Source: Variovorax paradoxus (GTDB lineage Bacteria > Pseudomonadota > Gammaproteobacteria > Burkholderiales > Burkholderiaceae_C). Taken from it: a stretch of 64,000 nucleotides of DNA. The notes beneath the pieces were generated by a model, which saw only the letters and a program-made list of their open reading frames with translations, was not told where the DNA came from and searched no databases. Shown one piece after another: positions 52,415-62,509 of the stretch. Position numbers and translations under genes: made by a program. The DNA is taken from positions 2,852,001 to 2,916,000 of the forward strand of contig NZ_CP046622.1 in the NCBI RefSeq assembly GCF_009755665.1, written 5' to 3'. Numbering within the stretch: position 1 is the stretch's first letter; each line of letters opens with the position of its first letter.

Positions 52415-53986
52415 TCAGGCAAACGCCAGCTCACGGCGCGCCTCGTCCAACCTGAAGACACCCACCAATTGAGACAGGCTGCCCGCCTGGTCCTGCAGCG
52501 AGGCGGCAGCGGCTGCGGCTTCTTCCACCAGCGCGGCGTTCTGCTGGGTGACCTGGTCCATCTGCGTGATGGCCTGGTTGATCTGCTCGATACCGGACGT
52601 TTGCTCCTGGCTGGCGGCGGCGATCTCGCCCATGATGTCGGTCACCCGGCGCACGCTCGCGACGATTTCATCCATCGTCTGGCCCGCTTCAGCCACCTTT
52701 TGGCTGCCAGCCTCGACCTTGCCGACGGAGTCGTCGATCAATCCCTTGACTTCCTTCGCCGCCGCGGCCGAGCGCTGGGCGAGATTGCGCACCTCTGCCG
52801 CCACAACAGCGAAGCCCCTCCCCTGCTCGCCAGCGCGCGCCGCCTCCACTGCGGCGTTCAGCGCGAGGATGTTGGTCTGGAATGCGATGCCGTCGATCAC
52901 CGCGATGATGTCCACGATCTTGCGCGAGGATGAGTTGATCGATCCCATCGTGTCGACCACCTCGCTCACGACGCTGCCGCCGCGCACTGCTACTTCAGAT
53001 GCCGAGGCGGCGAGCTGGTTGGCCTGGCGGGCGTTGTCCGCGTTCTGCTTCACGGTGGAAGTCAATTCCTCCATGGAGGCCGCGGTTTGCTGAAGTGAAC
53101 TTGCCTGCTGCTCGGTGCGCGACGACAAGTCCTGATTGCCGGACGCAATCTGGCCGGAAGCCGTGGCAATCGTGTCGGTGCCCTGGCGCACCTCCCCGAC
53201 CACCTTCGAAAGGTTGTCGTTCATCGACTTCAGGGCCGTCAGCAACTGGCCGACCTCGTCGCGCGTACTGGCAACGATCCGGGTCGTCAGGTCACCCGCC
53301 GCCACGCGCTCTGCCAGTCCGAGCGCGTCGCGCATCGGCCGCACGATTCCCACGGTAAGCCGCCACGCGCACAAGGCACCTGCCAGCAATGCAACGGCGG
53401 ACAGGCAGACAACGACCCAGCGGCCGCTCTGGTGGATCTGCTGGATCTCGCGGGCTTTCAAGTCGATCTGCACGCGCTGGTTTTCTGCAATTTGTTGCAC
53501 GGCCTTGCCGTAGACCTGAAGCGCGGCCTGGTATTCCGTGTCGGCCAGCTTGCCGGCCGCTTCGTTGTCGCCGGCCGCCTTCAGCTTGTTGATTGTCGCC
53601 AGGTGGGCCAGCACCTTCTTGCGCGCCTCGACCACCTCGTCGAACGACTTCTTCTCATCCGGCGAGGTGAGCAGCCTGCCCATTTCCTCCTGGACCGGAT
53701 TGATCGACGCCACACCCTCGGTCAGGTTCTTCTTGAAGTAGGCTTCATTCGCACTGTCAGTGGCCTTGGCCATGCCAAAGGAGTGAACGATGCTCGGGCC
53801 GAGCAGGTTGGCCCACCGGTTTGCAACACGTTCCTTTACGAGTGCTTCGTCCACCATCACGCTGGCCGAGTGAGCCACGGCATTCAGCCGGATCAGGGCG
53901 ACCCCGGAAACCAGCATCATCAGCAACAAGATGGCGGCAAAGCCTCCGCTGAGGCGGAGGCCGATTTTCATATCTCGCAAATGCAT
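52415..53986 (-). CDS. Methyl-accepting chemotaxis protein
   Basis: 523-residue transmembrane receptor: helix at about 10-30, a four-helix-bundle-type periplasmic domain, helix at about 188-210, HAMP (about 212-265). A long signalling hairpin ends in the conserved tip with [16 protein letters not shown]. Length and layout match class I Tar/Tsr-like receptors of betaproteobacteria. A second in-frame ATG lies five codons on. Ligand unknown. Other che genes are not in the window. Confidence 0.92.
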   Translation of the reverse strand: MHLRDMKIGLRLSGGFAAILLLMMLVSGVALIRLNAVAHSASVMVDEALVKERVANRWANLLGPSIVHSFGMAKATDSANEAYFKKNLTEGVASINPVQEEMGRLLTSPDEKKSFDEVVEARKKVLAHLATINKLKAAGDNEAAGKLADTEYQAALQVYGKAVQQIAENQRVQIDLKAREIQQIHQSGRWVVVCLSAVALLAGALCAWRLTVGIVRPMRDALGLAERVAAGDLTTRIVASTRDEVGQLLTALKSMNDNLSKVVGEVRQGTDTIATASGQIASGNQDLSSRTEQQASSLQQTAASMEELTSTVKQNADNARQANQLAASASEVAVRGGSVVSEVVDTMGSINSSSRKIVDIIAVIDGIAFQTNILALNAAVEAARAGEQGRGFAVVAAEVRNLAQRSAAAAKEVKGLIDDSVGKVEAGSQKVAEAGQTMDEIVASVRRVTDIMGEIAAASQEQTSGIEQINQAITQMDQVTQQNAALVEEAAAAAASLQDQAGSLSQLVGVFRLDEARRELAFA

Positions 53987-54330
53987 GGAACTCTTCTTTC
54001 ACAGGTGAGGGGCGTGTCCAGTTCGTGGATCGGAAATTCGCGGGCGATGGGGCCTCGGGTCCTGCCACATCTGGTTATCGGCAACCAAGTCGAAAGTTGA
54101 AGGCCACGATGAAAAAATAGAACCGCGGCTGCGATTTGCCTAGCAGCGTGACAGGTGTATGCATGAGCCGTCGTCACGGTACTGCTGCTTGTGGTTGGGA
54201 AGCTTGCGAGCGGCTCTGATCAAGCTGGTCAGCGTAGGCTCGCTCCGACAGAAGCCGGGGCAGACCTCGCACAGCACTGGCCGAGGGCACGCGCCAAATG
54301 ACGGACAGGTCGGCTTCAAGGAGAGACACG
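53987..54330. other. Intergenic stretch upstream of chemoreceptor
   Basis: Divergent gap of 344 bases between the chemoreceptor and a small exported protein; should hold both promoters. I see no gene and no clear operator. Confidence 0.45.
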
Positions 54331-54660
54331 ATGTTCAAGATCAGCAAAGTGCTCGGAGCAGCCTGCTTGGCGCTCGCATCATTCTGTGCCGCGGCTCAGA
54401 CGGGGGCTCCCCCCACCCACCCTGCGACCGGGGGCAGCGACGCGACCTCGACTCCAAGTCCGACCACCCCTCCTACGCACCCGGCAGTGGGTACCAGCGG
54501 TGCCACCCCCGAGGCTGCACGCAAGCAGAACCCGTCGATGGAAGGCGGCAAGGAATCTGGGTCTGCGAGTGGAGGCGGCGGCGAGCGCAACCGCAGGAGC
54601 ACAGACCCGCAGGCAGGCGACAGCACGCCGAAGCATCCGGCTGCAAGAGAAAAAAAGTAG
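54331..54660 (+). CDS. Small exported Pro/Thr/Gly-rich protein
   Basis: 109-residue precursor with a Sec signal (cleavage near Ala-Ala-Ala-Gln, about residue 22) and a low-complexity mature part with Pro-Pro-Thr-His-Pro-Ala repeats and a Gly-rich middle. ATG at 54331 with AAGGAG upstream. Unrecognised; likely periplasmic and disordered. Confidence 0.65.
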   Translation: MFKISKVLGAACLALASFCAAAQTGAPPTHPATGGSDATSTPSPTTPPTHPAVGTSGATPEAARKQNPSMEGGKESGSASGGGGERNRRSTDPQAGDSTPKHPAAREKK

Positions 54661-54798
54661 GCCGGGTCGCGCGTCGACCTGAGGCGCAAATCGCCCTCCG
54701 CGAGATTTGATTTCTCTTCGAAGACTTCGAGGCGAATTCCGCCACCGAAGATGAACGCGTTGGTGGCGTTCTTTCGGAAATGATGAAAAGGAGCAGGC

Positions 54799-55086
54799 AT
54801 GCCCAAGCGAGCACAAGATCCTGGTAATGAGGCGGGCCGCCTCGACCCCATCGGCCCTCATGGCCCCAATCCACCGTCGCACGGCCGAGTGAGCGGCGGT
54901 GACGCCGGAGCGGAAGCCGAAGTTAATTTCGACGATGACGAGATCTACTCAGGCACTGGCAAGAACAGCCGGCGCGGCGGGACTTCAAAAAGCGCGGGTG
55001 CTGACAGCGGGGAACTCGGCCCACCATCGGAGCAGTTGTCAGACAGCAATCAGCCGCGCGAGAAGAACGCGAACGGAACGCGCTGA
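54799..55086 (+). CDS. Small hydrophilic hypothetical protein
   Basis: 95 residues, strongly charged and Gly/Asp/Asn-rich, probably disordered. AAAAGGAGC ribosome site seven bases before the ATG supports translation. Separated from the preceding exported protein by 138 bases. No family recognised. Confidence 0.55.
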   Translation: MPKRAQDPGNEAGRLDPIGPHGPNPPSHGRVSGGDAGAEAEVNFDDDEIYSGTGKNSRRGGTSKSAGADSGELGPPSEQLSDSNQPREKNANGTR

Positions 55087-55343
55087 GATTGAAGCGGCGG
55101 CTGGGCGCCAGAAATGCGCGTTTGTCGATGCATCCACGTTCTTCTGAGTCTCGAGCAGCGCATCGTGCTGCAGGCGTGGCCGCGCAGATCGGACGGTGAC
55201 CGCGGTGTGCCGCGGCGCTCCAGATAGTCCGGGGATGCCACGGCCACCAAGAAAGTCACCGACGTGATCGATCATGCAGCAAGGGAAGCTGGCGCAAAGT
55301 CCCGTGATGCCCTTGGTCCGGGGCGACGGGGAGCGCCAAGTTC

Positions 55344-56357
55344 TCAGGCCGGCGCATCCGCCGCCTTCTGCTGTGCGCGCCGCCACGTTGCCGGCGGCAG
55401 GCCGGTGGCCCGCTTGAAGGCGCGCGCGAACGCCGCCTCCGAGTCATAGCCCACTTCCAGTGCCACTGCCGCCACGGGCGAATGGCTTTCGCGCAGCAGG
55501 CGGGCGCCGCATTGCATGCGCCAGTTCGTGAGGTACTGCATCGGTGCCAGATGAGTCAGCGCGACGAAGCGCTCGTGCAGCGTGGAGCGCGACATTCCCA
55601 CGTGGCGCCCCAGGTCTTCCACCGTCCAATGCGCGGACGGGTCGCCGTGCATCAGACCGATCGCGCGCCCGATCTGCCGGTCGCGCAGCGCACCGAGCCA
55701 GCCCTGGGCCTCCTGCGGCAACGAGTCGAGGTAGCGCCGGGCGCCGTCCACGAAAACCATCTCGCTGATGCGCTGCAGCAAGGCGGCTCCGCCGGCGCGT
55801 GCGTCTATGGATTCGGACGCCGCGTGTTCCAGCATCGGCGCCACCCAGGCGCCCACGCCCTCCGCGCGCAGGTGCAGCAGCCTGGGCAAGGCGGCGATCA
55901 GCGGATTGAACGGCCGCAGGTCGCAGGCGATGAAGCCGCACACGATGACGGTGCTGGCTTCTTCCGGTGCCAGCAACCCCAGTTCGACCATGTTCCCGCG
56001 GTAAGTCACCGGCAGCGGCCTGTCGTTCTTGCGCATCTGGAAAAGCCACTCGTCGTCGACCTCCGGCTGCAGGCCCGGCGCGCTGGAGACCACATGTGCG
56101 TCGCCATGGGGCAGCATGACGATGTCTCCGGCAGCCACCCGCAGCGGCGGCTCGCCCGCTACCGCGACCCAGCCCTCGCCCTTCACGAACAGGTGGTACT
56201 CGATGACGTGCTCAGCCCCCGGCATCACGGCCGGCGCGAGTTCGCGCGAATCCGGCGCCATGGCTGCCCACTGATCGCGGCAGCTGACGTGGAAAAACAC
56301 CGAACCGCGCAACCGCACGCTGCGCAGCACGTCGGACAGCGGATCGAGCGCTGTCAT
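55344..56357 (-). CDS. AraC-type regulator with cupin domain
   Basis: 337 residues: N-terminal cupin-like sensing part (about 1-190; Gly-Asp-Ile-Val-Met-Leu-Pro-His-Gly-Asp) and a C-terminal AraC double helix-turn-helix (Trp-Thr-Val-Glu-Asp-Leu-Gly-Arg-His-Val-Gly-Met-Ser, then Val-Ala-Leu-Glu-Val-Gly-Tyr-Asp-Ser-Glu-Ala-Ala-Phe-Ala-Arg-Ala-Phe-Lys). ATG at 56357. Divergent from a methyltransferase that it may control across 141 bases. Confidence 0.9.
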   Translation of the reverse strand: MTALDPLSDVLRSVRLRGSVFFHVSCRDQWAAMAPDSRELAPAVMPGAEHVIEYHLFVKGEGWVAVAGEPPLRVAAGDIVMLPHGDAHVVSSAPGLQPEVDDEWLFQMRKNDRPLPVTYRGNMVELGLLAPEEASTVIVCGFIACDLRPFNPLIAALPRLLHLRAEGVGAWVAPMLEHAASESIDARAGGAALLQRISEMVFVDGARRYLDSLPQEAQGWLGALRDRQIGRAIGLMHGDPSAHWTVEDLGRHVGMSRSTLHERFVALTHLAPMQYLTNWRMQCGARLLRESHSPVAAVALEVGYDSEAAFARAFKRATGLPPATWRRAQQKAADAPA

Positions 56358-56498
56358 GGGCCCGCCGTGCCCGTATCGGCGAACGCAAGAGCAAACCGCC
56401 ACGACAACGGGTGAAGTGCCCGAAGGCGCCGGCGGGAATCATCGGCATACCGACTGCTGTTGCGTCGGCATTCAACATCCACTTCGAAGGAATTCATC

Positions 56499-57350
56499 AT
56501 GTCCACCTTGACCGCTCCCCCGTCCACCTCCGCCGCTGCCGCGGCTGCCCCGGACTATGCCGCCATCAAGCAGCGCCAGCAAGCCACCTGGGCCAGCGGA
56601 GACTACACAGTCGTTGGCACCACGTTGCAGATCGTGGGCGAGACCTTGGCCGAGGCAGTCGATTTGCGCGCCGACGAACGCGTGCTCGACGTGGCCGCCG
56701 GCAACGGCAATGCGACCCTGGCTGCCGCGCGCCGTTTTGCCAGGGTGACCTCCACCGACTACGTGCAGGCGCTGCTGGACAAGGGGCGCGCTCGTGCCGC
56801 CGCCGAAGGGCTGGACGTCACATTCGAGGTCGCCGACGCCGAGGCCCTGCCCTATGGGGACGCCACCTTCGACGTCGTGCTGTCGACCTTCGGAGTCATG
56901 TTCGCGCCCGACCATGCGAGCGCCGCGCGCGAGATGCTGCGCGTGGTGCGCCCCGGCGGACGCATAGCACTGGCCAACTGGACGCCGGAGGGCTTCATCG
57001 GCCGCCTCTTCAAGATCATTGGCACCCACGTGGCACCGCCCGCGGGCGTGCGCTCGCCCGCGCTCTGGGGCTCCGAACCGCACCTGGTCGCGCTGTTTGG
57101 ACCACGCGCCCGCGACCTGCGCGTCGAGCACAGAAAGTTTCACTTCCGCTACCGCTCAGCCGCGCATTTCGTTCAGGTGTTCCGCGAGTTCTACGGGCCA
57201 ACGCACAAGGCCTTCGGCGCGCTGGACGTGGCGGGACAGGCGGCGCTGCAGCGCGACATCACGGCATTGCTCGATGAACTGGACATCGGTGGCGGGCGCG
57301 GCCTGGTGGTGCCCAGCGAGTACGCCGAGGTCGTGATCACCGTGGGCTGA
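56499..57350 (+). CDS. SAM-dependent methyltransferase (class I)
   Basis: 283 residues, UbiE/Methyltransf_11-like. The SAM motif is Val-Leu-Asp-Val-Ala-Ala-Gly-Asn-Gly-Asn (about residue 60), post-I Asp-Tyr/Val, then Asp-Ala-Glu-Ala-Leu-Pro-Tyr and Met-Leu-Arg-Val-Val-Arg-Pro-Gly-Gly. ATG at 56499 preceded by GAAGGA. Substrate unknown. Divergent from the AraC regulator. Confidence 0.88.
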   Translation: MSTLTAPPSTSAAAAAAPDYAAIKQRQQATWASGDYTVVGTTLQIVGETLAEAVDLRADERVLDVAAGNGNATLAAARRFARVTSTDYVQALLDKGRARAAAEGLDVTFEVADAEALPYGDATFDVVLSTFGVMFAPDHASAAREMLRVVRPGGRIALANWTPEGFIGRLFKIIGTHVAPPAGVRSPALWGSEPHLVALFGPRARDLRVEHRKFHFRYRSAAHFVQVFREFYGPTHKAFGALDVAGQAALQRDITALLDELDIGGGRGLVVPSEYAEVVITVG

Positions 57351-57451
57351 AGTGGGAATGTTGACCGCAGGACCGGGGCTTCGCACTATCGATTGACGCC
57401 CTCCGCTCTGGGCTACGATGTCGGTGAGGATTTCAGACAGGAGACATCGAC

Positions 57452-60400
57452 ATGGGTGAGTCCCGCGCTGCGCAGCCTTCCGATCAGCTCGATCCGCTGG
57501 TCCAAATGGCCGCGATCCTTGATGGGGCCGGCCAGGCGGTCATTGTGAAGGACGAGGCCTCCCGGTACTTGCATCTGAACCGGCGGGCCTGCGAGCTGCT
57601 CAACGTCTCGCTCGATAGTGCGCGGGGAAAGACGGACCGCGATTTCTTGCCGCAACCGCAGGCCGATCGGATCAGAGAACTCGATCTCGAGGTACTCGCG
57701 AGCGGCAAGAGCCGAAGTTTCGAGGAAGAGATCACCACGGAGGGCGGATCGACCAGAACCCTGGTCACGCTCAAGCAGTCGGTCGATCTCCGTGGTTCCA
57801 ACGGCAAGCTGCTTGTGGTCGTGATCTCTGACGTGACAGAGCTGCGCACGGCCGAGCGGGTGCTGCGCGCCAGCGAAGCGCACTACCGCTCGTTCGTCGA
57901 ACTGCACCCGCAGATCACCTGGACCGCCGATGCCACCGGTGCGATCACCGAAGTCGGACCGGGCTGGCCGGCGCTCACCGGCAATTCGGTCGAGGAGTCG
58001 CTGGGCTCGGGCTGGGAATGCGCCTTGCACCCCGACGATGTCGAACGCATCAGAACGCAATGGATCGACTCGGTGGCCCGCGGCGTTCCGTTCGATGCCG
58101 AATACAGGGTGCGCAGCGCCGCAGACGGAAGGTACCGATGGTTCAGGGCTCGGGCGGCCCCCCGTCGCGACGAGAACAATGGGATCGTGCGCTGGTATGG
58201 GCTGCTCGAGGACGTTCATCAGCATCGAATCGCAATCGAAGCTCTGCGCGAGAGCGAGTCGCTGTTCCGCCTCATTGCCGACAGCGTGCCGGTGATGATG
58301 TGGCTCACCGATCAGCATGGCGAGGCCACCTTCCACAGCCGGCTGTGGCTCGAGGTGACGGGCCAGACCGAGACCGAGTCGCTCGGTGCAGGTTGGACCC
58401 GGGCCATCCATCCCGAAGACCGCGCCTCGGTGCTGGGACAGTTCGAGGCGGCAAGCGCCCAGCGGATTCCGGTTCAGCTCGACTACAGGCTGCGCCGCTC
58501 GGATGGCAGCTGGGCCTGGGTCATCGACACCGGCGCGCCCCGGCTTTCGCCTGACGGAGGGTTCCTCGGCTACGCCGGCTCCATTCTCGACGTTACCGAC
58601 CGGCGCCAGGCCGAAGCCGCGCTGCGCGAGAGCGAAGCCTCTATTCGGAGCATCTTCGACAGCAGCCCCGATTGCATCAGCATGCTCGACTTGTCGGGCA
58701 ATACGCTGCTGATGAACAAGGCGGCGCGACGGATGATCGGTCTCGAGGTTTCCGAACTCGCGAACCGCGAGGCGCTCGAGGCAATCTTTCCCGAAGGCCG
58801 GCTCCGGAAACTGAGCGCCATGTTCGACATCGTGCGCGCCGGCGGCACGTCGAGACTGGAGGTGGATGCCATCGACGCCGAGGGCGTGCACCGATGGCTC
58901 GACGTCATCGGGGCACCCGTGCTGGACGCATCGGGCCTGCCGATCCGGATGGTGAGCATCTGGCGCGACATCACCGAAGCCAAGGCGGCGCGCAACGATG
59001 CCGTGGTGGCGCAGCAGCAGGCCGAACGTGCGGCGAGGCGGCTCTCTGCGGTTCTCGAGAACACGATGGACTGCGTACTGGTTGTCGACCATGCATGGCG
59101 TATCACCTACATGAACGAGAACGCCCGCCGGTTCCTGAAGCTCGGCGAAGAGGCACTGAACGCAAAGCTGTGGGACCTCTTCCCCGCCGAGGTCGAAAGC
59201 CTCTTCGGCGACTACTTCCGGCAGGCGACGGCGGGCAACAAGGCCGTGTCGTTCGAGGAATTCGTGCCGGCGACGCAGGTGTGGCTCGAGGTCCACGCCT
59301 CGCCTACAGAGGAGGGCCTGTCGATCTTCTTCCGCGACACCACCGCGCGCCGCAAGGCGGAGCAGGAGCGCCTCCACGCCCAGAGCCAGGTCTCCCACAT
59401 GGCCCGTCACGACGTCCTCACCGGCCTTCCCAACCGCTCGGCATTCCGCGAGGCGCTGCACCAGCACTTGAACGATGCGGGCGCGCGCGGGACCTTGGTG
59501 GCCGTGCTGACGCTGGATCTTGACGGCTTCAAGGCGGTCAACAACGCTTACGGTCATCCCGTCGGCGACATCTTGCTGCAGAAGGTCGCCCAGCGCCTGC
59601 GGCTCGGCCTCGCCGGTGAAGAGCACACGCTCGCACGACTCGGTGCGGACGAGTTCGCGATCGGCTGTTTCGGGCTGCCGCATCCGGACGCGGCGATCGA
59701 GATCGCGCGCCGTCTGATAGGTATCCTGCTAGCGCCGTTCGAGCCGGAGGGACACAAGCTGAGCATCGGAGCCAGCGTCGGCGTCGCCGTGGCGCCCGAA
59801 GACGGCGGCACCGTCGACGAGATCAAGCGTGCCTCCGCCGTGGCACTCCACCGCGCGAAGGCTGCCGGCGGAAGAACCCTCCAGAGATACGCCAGGAGCA
59901 TGGACGTCCACCTGCAGACGCGCCAGGCCTTGAAGCTCTCGATGCGGGAGGCGCTCGCCCACGGGGAGTTCGAGGTCCACTTCCAGGCGCTCGTGAGCCT
60001 GGCCTCCAATCGCTGCACCAGCTTCGAAGCGCTGGTGCGTTGGCGCCACCCGGACCGGGGAATGATCTCGCCGGCCGACTTCATTCCGATCGCGGAGGAA
60101 ACAGGGCTCATCGTGGAACTTGGCGAATGGGTCCTTGGCCAGGCATGCCGCGAGGCTGCCACCTGGCCCGATGAGATCGGTGTTGCGGTGAACCTCTCGC
60201 CGGTCCAGTTCAGCGCCGACAACCTGATCGACGTGATCAGGAACGCGCTCGATGCTTCGGCGCTCTCCCCTTCGCGCCTGCAGCTGGAGATCACCGAGTC
60301 GGTGCTGCTCGGCCAAGACGACAAGAACCTGCGCACCCTGCAGCAGATCCGGCAACTGGGCGTGAAGATCGCGATGGACGATTTCGGGACCGGGTACTCA

Positions 60401-60676
60401 TCGCTGGGCTATCTGCGCAGCTTTCCGTTCGACAAGATCAAGGTAGACCGCAGCTTCATCGCCGATCTGCCCGACAGGAAGTCGCTCGCAATCATCCGGG
60501 CCGTGGCCGGCATCGGCACGAGCCTGGGCATTGCCACCACCGTGGAGGGCGTCGAAACCGAGGCACAGCTGCAGATCATCCGGCAGGAAGGGTTCGACGA
60601 GGCCCAGGGTTACCTGTTCGCGCGGCCGGTCCCGGCCTCGCAGGTGCACGGTGTCATTGCCTCACGCAGGAATTGA
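57452..60676 (+). CDS. Five-PAS GGDEF/EAL signalling protein
   Basis: 1074-residue cytosolic protein controlling c-di-GMP. Five consecutive PAS domains occupy about residues 10-640, followed by GGDEF (about 650-800) and EAL (about 815-1065). The diguanylate-cyclase site reads Gly-Ala-Asp-Glu-Phe, altered at the second Gly. The EAL site is complete: Glu-Ala-Leu-Val-Arg-Trp, Asn-Leu-Ser-Pro-Val-Gln-Phe, Glu-Ile-Thr-Glu, Asp-Asp-Phe-Gly-Thr-Gly, Lys in Phe-Asp-Lys-Ile-Lys, Glu-Gly-Val-Glu-Thr. A phosphodiesterase with a regulatory GGDEF half is the best guess. No transmembrane helix. Confidence 0.92.
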   Translation: MGESRAAQPSDQLDPLVQMAAILDGAGQAVIVKDEASRYLHLNRRACELLNVSLDSARGKTDRDFLPQPQADRIRELDLEVLASGKSRSFEEEITTEGGSTRTLVTLKQSVDLRGSNGKLLVVVISDVTELRTAERVLRASEAHYRSFVELHPQITWTADATGAITEVGPGWPALTGNSVEESLGSGWECALHPDDVERIRTQWIDSVARGVPFDAEYRVRSAADGRYRWFRARAAPRRDENNGIVRWYGLLEDVHQHRIAIEALRESESLFRLIADSVPVMMWLTDQHGEATFHSRLWLEVTGQTETESLGAGWTRAIHPEDRASVLGQFEAASAQRIPVQLDYRLRRSDGSWAWVIDTGAPRLSPDGGFLGYAGSILDVTDRRQAEAALRESEASIRSIFDSSPDCISMLDLSGNTLLMNKAARRMIGLEVSELANREALEAIFPEGRLRKLSAMFDIVRAGGTSRLEVDAIDAEGVHRWLDVIGAPVLDASGLPIRMVSIWRDITEAKAARNDAVVAQQQAERAARRLSAVLENTMDCVLVVDHAWRITYMNENARRFLKLGEEALNAKLWDLFPAEVESLFGDYFRQATAGNKAVSFEEFVPATQVWLEVHASPTEEGLSIFFRDTTARRKAEQERLHAQSQVSHMARHDVLTGLPNRSAFREALHQHLNDAGARGTLVAVLTLDLDGFKAVNNAYGHPVGDILLQKVAQRLRLGLAGEEHTLARLGADEFAIGCFGLPHPDAAIEIARRLIGILLAPFEPEGHKLSIGASVGVAVAPEDGGTVDEIKRASAVALHRAKAAGGRTLQRYARSMDVHLQTRQALKLSMREALAHGEFEVHFQALVSLASNRCTSFEALVRWRHPDRGMISPADFIPIAEETGLIVELGEWVLGQACREAATWPDEIGVAVNLSPVQFSADNLIDVIRNALDASALSPSRLQLEITESVLLGQDDKNLRTLQQIRQLGVKIAMDDFGTGYSSLGYLRSFPFDKIKVDRSFIADLPDRKSLAIIRAVAGIGTSLGIATTVEGVETEAQLQIIRQEGFDEAQGYLFARPVPASQVHGVIASRRN

Positions 60677-60744
60677 CTGAGGCACCACTCCCGCTTGCCG
60701 CCGGATTGGCCCGCGCTGCATGCTCCTGCCGCTCTTCTTCATGA

Positions 60745-60966
60745 CCAAGATCATCGGCCTGTTCGTGGGCCAAGAGCGTTGGAATGCGCCACCTCTGGTT
60801 GGGCGTCACTGCCGGAGACACGCCTGCGGTGCGCTTGTATGTGGCTTGCGGCTTTCGCCCCGTCGGTGCGTTGCAGCCGCTGCGGGAAGGCTCGGATCTG
60901 TTGGTGCAGCCGATGGATCTCGCGCTCGGCTCGGTTCAACTCGCCCACAGGACAATCGCCCCATGA
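60745..60966 (+). pseudogene. C-terminal remnant of a GNAT acetyltransferase
   Basis: After an in-frame stop the sequence reads Trp-Ala-Lys-Ser-Val-Gly-Met-Arg-His-Leu-Trp-Leu-Gly-Val-Thr and Ala-Val-Arg-Leu-Tyr-x-x-Cys-Gly-Phe-Arg-Pro-Val-Gly, the last third of a GNAT domain, with no N-terminal part. Its stop overlaps the start of an intact GNAT gene. Probably a decayed neighbour. Confidence 0.65.
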
Positions 60967-61511
60967 CGCCCCGCATCGTTGAACTTCAAACACGCGACTT
61001 CTCGGCATTCGCCGAGTACTTGAACGATCACATTTCCGACAACGGCGCCGAAGGTCAGCCTCTGTTTCAGCCCATTGCCCGAATCGACTGCCACTTTGCA
61101 GGCGAGAAAGCAGCTGGCTTTCGCCGAGCCTTGGATGTGGTTCCTCCCAATCCAGGATGGCGTCGGGCCTGGGTCGCTCTTTCTGGTGAGGACAGGATCG
61201 TCGGCCATGCCGACTTGAGGGCGCATCCAGCCCCCTGCATGGAGCATCGGTGCCTGCTGGGAATGGGCGTGCATCGCCAATGGCGGCGCTCGGGCCTCGG
61301 ACAGCGGCTCCTGAACGCCGCAATCGAATGGGCCCAAGCCGATCAGCAAATGGCGTGGATCGACCTGCAAGTCATTGCATCCAACCATGCAGCCGTCAGG
61401 CTCTATGAGCGTGCCGGGTTCACGGGGGCCGGCCTCGTTCAAGACTGCTTCCGTGTGGATGGGCGCCAGGTGGACTATCTGTCCATGGCGCTACCAGTTC
61501 AGGCGCGTTGA
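60963..61511 (+). CDS. GNAT family acetyltransferase
   Basis: 182-residue acyltransferase: the acetyl-CoA loop region Gln-Trp-Arg-Arg-Ser-Gly-Leu-Gly (about residue 105) and the C-terminal Ala-Val-Arg-Leu-Tyr-Glu-Arg-Ala-Gly-Phe are visible. ATG at 60963 overlaps the stop of the upstream remnant. Substrate unknown. Confidence 0.85.
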   Translation: MTPRIVELQTRDFSAFAEYLNDHISDNGAEGQPLFQPIARIDCHFAGEKAAGFRRALDVVPPNPGWRRAWVALSGEDRIVGHADLRAHPAPCMEHRCLLGMGVHRQWRRSGLGQRLLNAAIEWAQADQQMAWIDLQVIASNHAAVRLYERAGFTGAGLVQDCFRVDGRQVDYLSMALPVQAR

Positions 61512-61517
61512 TGCCCA

Positions 61518-62396
61518 TCAGCCGACAACCGGAGCGGCCACGCGGTCCAGCGCTTCGATCGCATCGGCCGGCAGTTCCAGCTTTCCGGCGGCCAGGTTTT
61601 CGCGCAGGTGCCCGACCGACGAGGTGCCCGGAATCAGCAGGATGTTGGGTGAGCGTCGCAGGAGCCACGCCAGAGCCACTTGCATCGGCGTGGCGCCCAG
61701 ACGCTGCGCGACCTCGGAAAGCCCTGCCGACTGCAGCGGCGTAAAGCCGCCGAGCGGAAAGAACGGAACGTACGGAATGCCGTCGCGCGCCAGGTCGTCG
61801 ATCAGCGCGTCGTCGTTGCGATGCACGAGGTTGTACTGGTTCTGTACGCAGGCGATGCGGCAGATGCTGCGCCCCTCGGCGACCTGTGCCGGCGTCACGT
61901 TGCTCAGGCCGATGTGGCGCACCAGGCCTTGGCGCTGAAGCTCCGCCAATGCCGCGAGCGGCGCCTCGATCGATCCCTCGGCCGGGCCGTGCACATCGAA
62001 CATGATGCGCAGGTTCACCACTTCCAGCACGTCCAGCCCAAGGTTGCGCAGGTTGTCGTGCACGGCCTGCGTCAGCTCCTCGCGCGAAAACGCAGGCAGC
62101 CACCCGCCTGTCTCGGAGCGCCGCGCCCCGATCTTGGTGACGATGACGAGGTCCTTCGCATAAGGCGCGAGTGCCTCGCGGATGAGTTGATTGGTGATGT
62201 GCGGGCCGTAGAAGTCGCTGGTGTCGATGTGATCGACGCCATTGGCGACCGCTTCGCGCAACACGGCCAGCGCCGCCTCGCGATCTTTCGGCGGGCCGAA
62301 CACACCGGGGCCGGCGAGCTGCATGGCGCCGTAGCCGAGCCGATGGACCGAACGGTCGCCGAGGGTATAGGTGCTGGGGGTCTGCATGCTGGACAT
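61518..62396 (-). CDS. Aldo/keto reductase
   Basis: 292-residue NADPH-dependent reductase of the AKR superfamily: Asp in Asp-Thr-Ser-Asp-Phe-Tyr, Lys in Val-Thr-Lys-Ile-Gly, and C-terminal NADP-binding Ile-Pro-Gly-Thr-Ser-Ser. ATG at 62396 preferred to an upstream in-frame codon. Divergent from a LysR regulator across about 113 bases, the usual regulator/target pairing. Substrate unknown. Confidence 0.9.
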   Translation of the reverse strand: MSSMQTPSTYTLGDRSVHRLGYGAMQLAGPGVFGPPKDREAALAVLREAVANGVDHIDTSDFYGPHITNQLIREALAPYAKDLVIVTKIGARRSETGGWLPAFSREELTQAVHDNLRNLGLDVLEVVNLRIMFDVHGPAEGSIEAPLAALAELQRQGLVRHIGLSNVTPAQVAEGRSICRIACVQNQYNLVHRNDDALIDDLARDGIPYVPFFPLGGFTPLQSAGLSEVAQRLGATPMQVALAWLLRRSPNILLIPGTSSVGHLRENLAAGKLELPADAIEALDRVAAPVVG

Positions 62397-62448
62397 GATG
62401 TTTTTTCCTGGAGTTGAAGAGGTCAATGGAGTCGTGAAGCCAGTCTAG

Positions 62449-62496
62449 GCAGCCCGTCTCTGTTTGATAAGCCGCCATAATCGGCACGGGCTGTGC
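62449..62496. promoter_or_regulatory. Inverted repeat in the LysR/AKR gap
   Basis: GCAGCCCGT (62449-62457) and its near-inverse ACGGGCTGTGC (62486-62496) frame a 28-base AT-richer centre between the divergent genes. Candidate LysR binding region; only one pair seen. Confidence 0.4.
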
Positions 62497-62509
62497 AGAA
62501 TCCAGAACA

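Noticed and set aside
57413..59683. A 756-codon minus-strand open frame opposite the PAS/GGDEF/EAL gene
   Set aside because: Antisense shadow; PAS and GGDEF motifs are on the plus strand.
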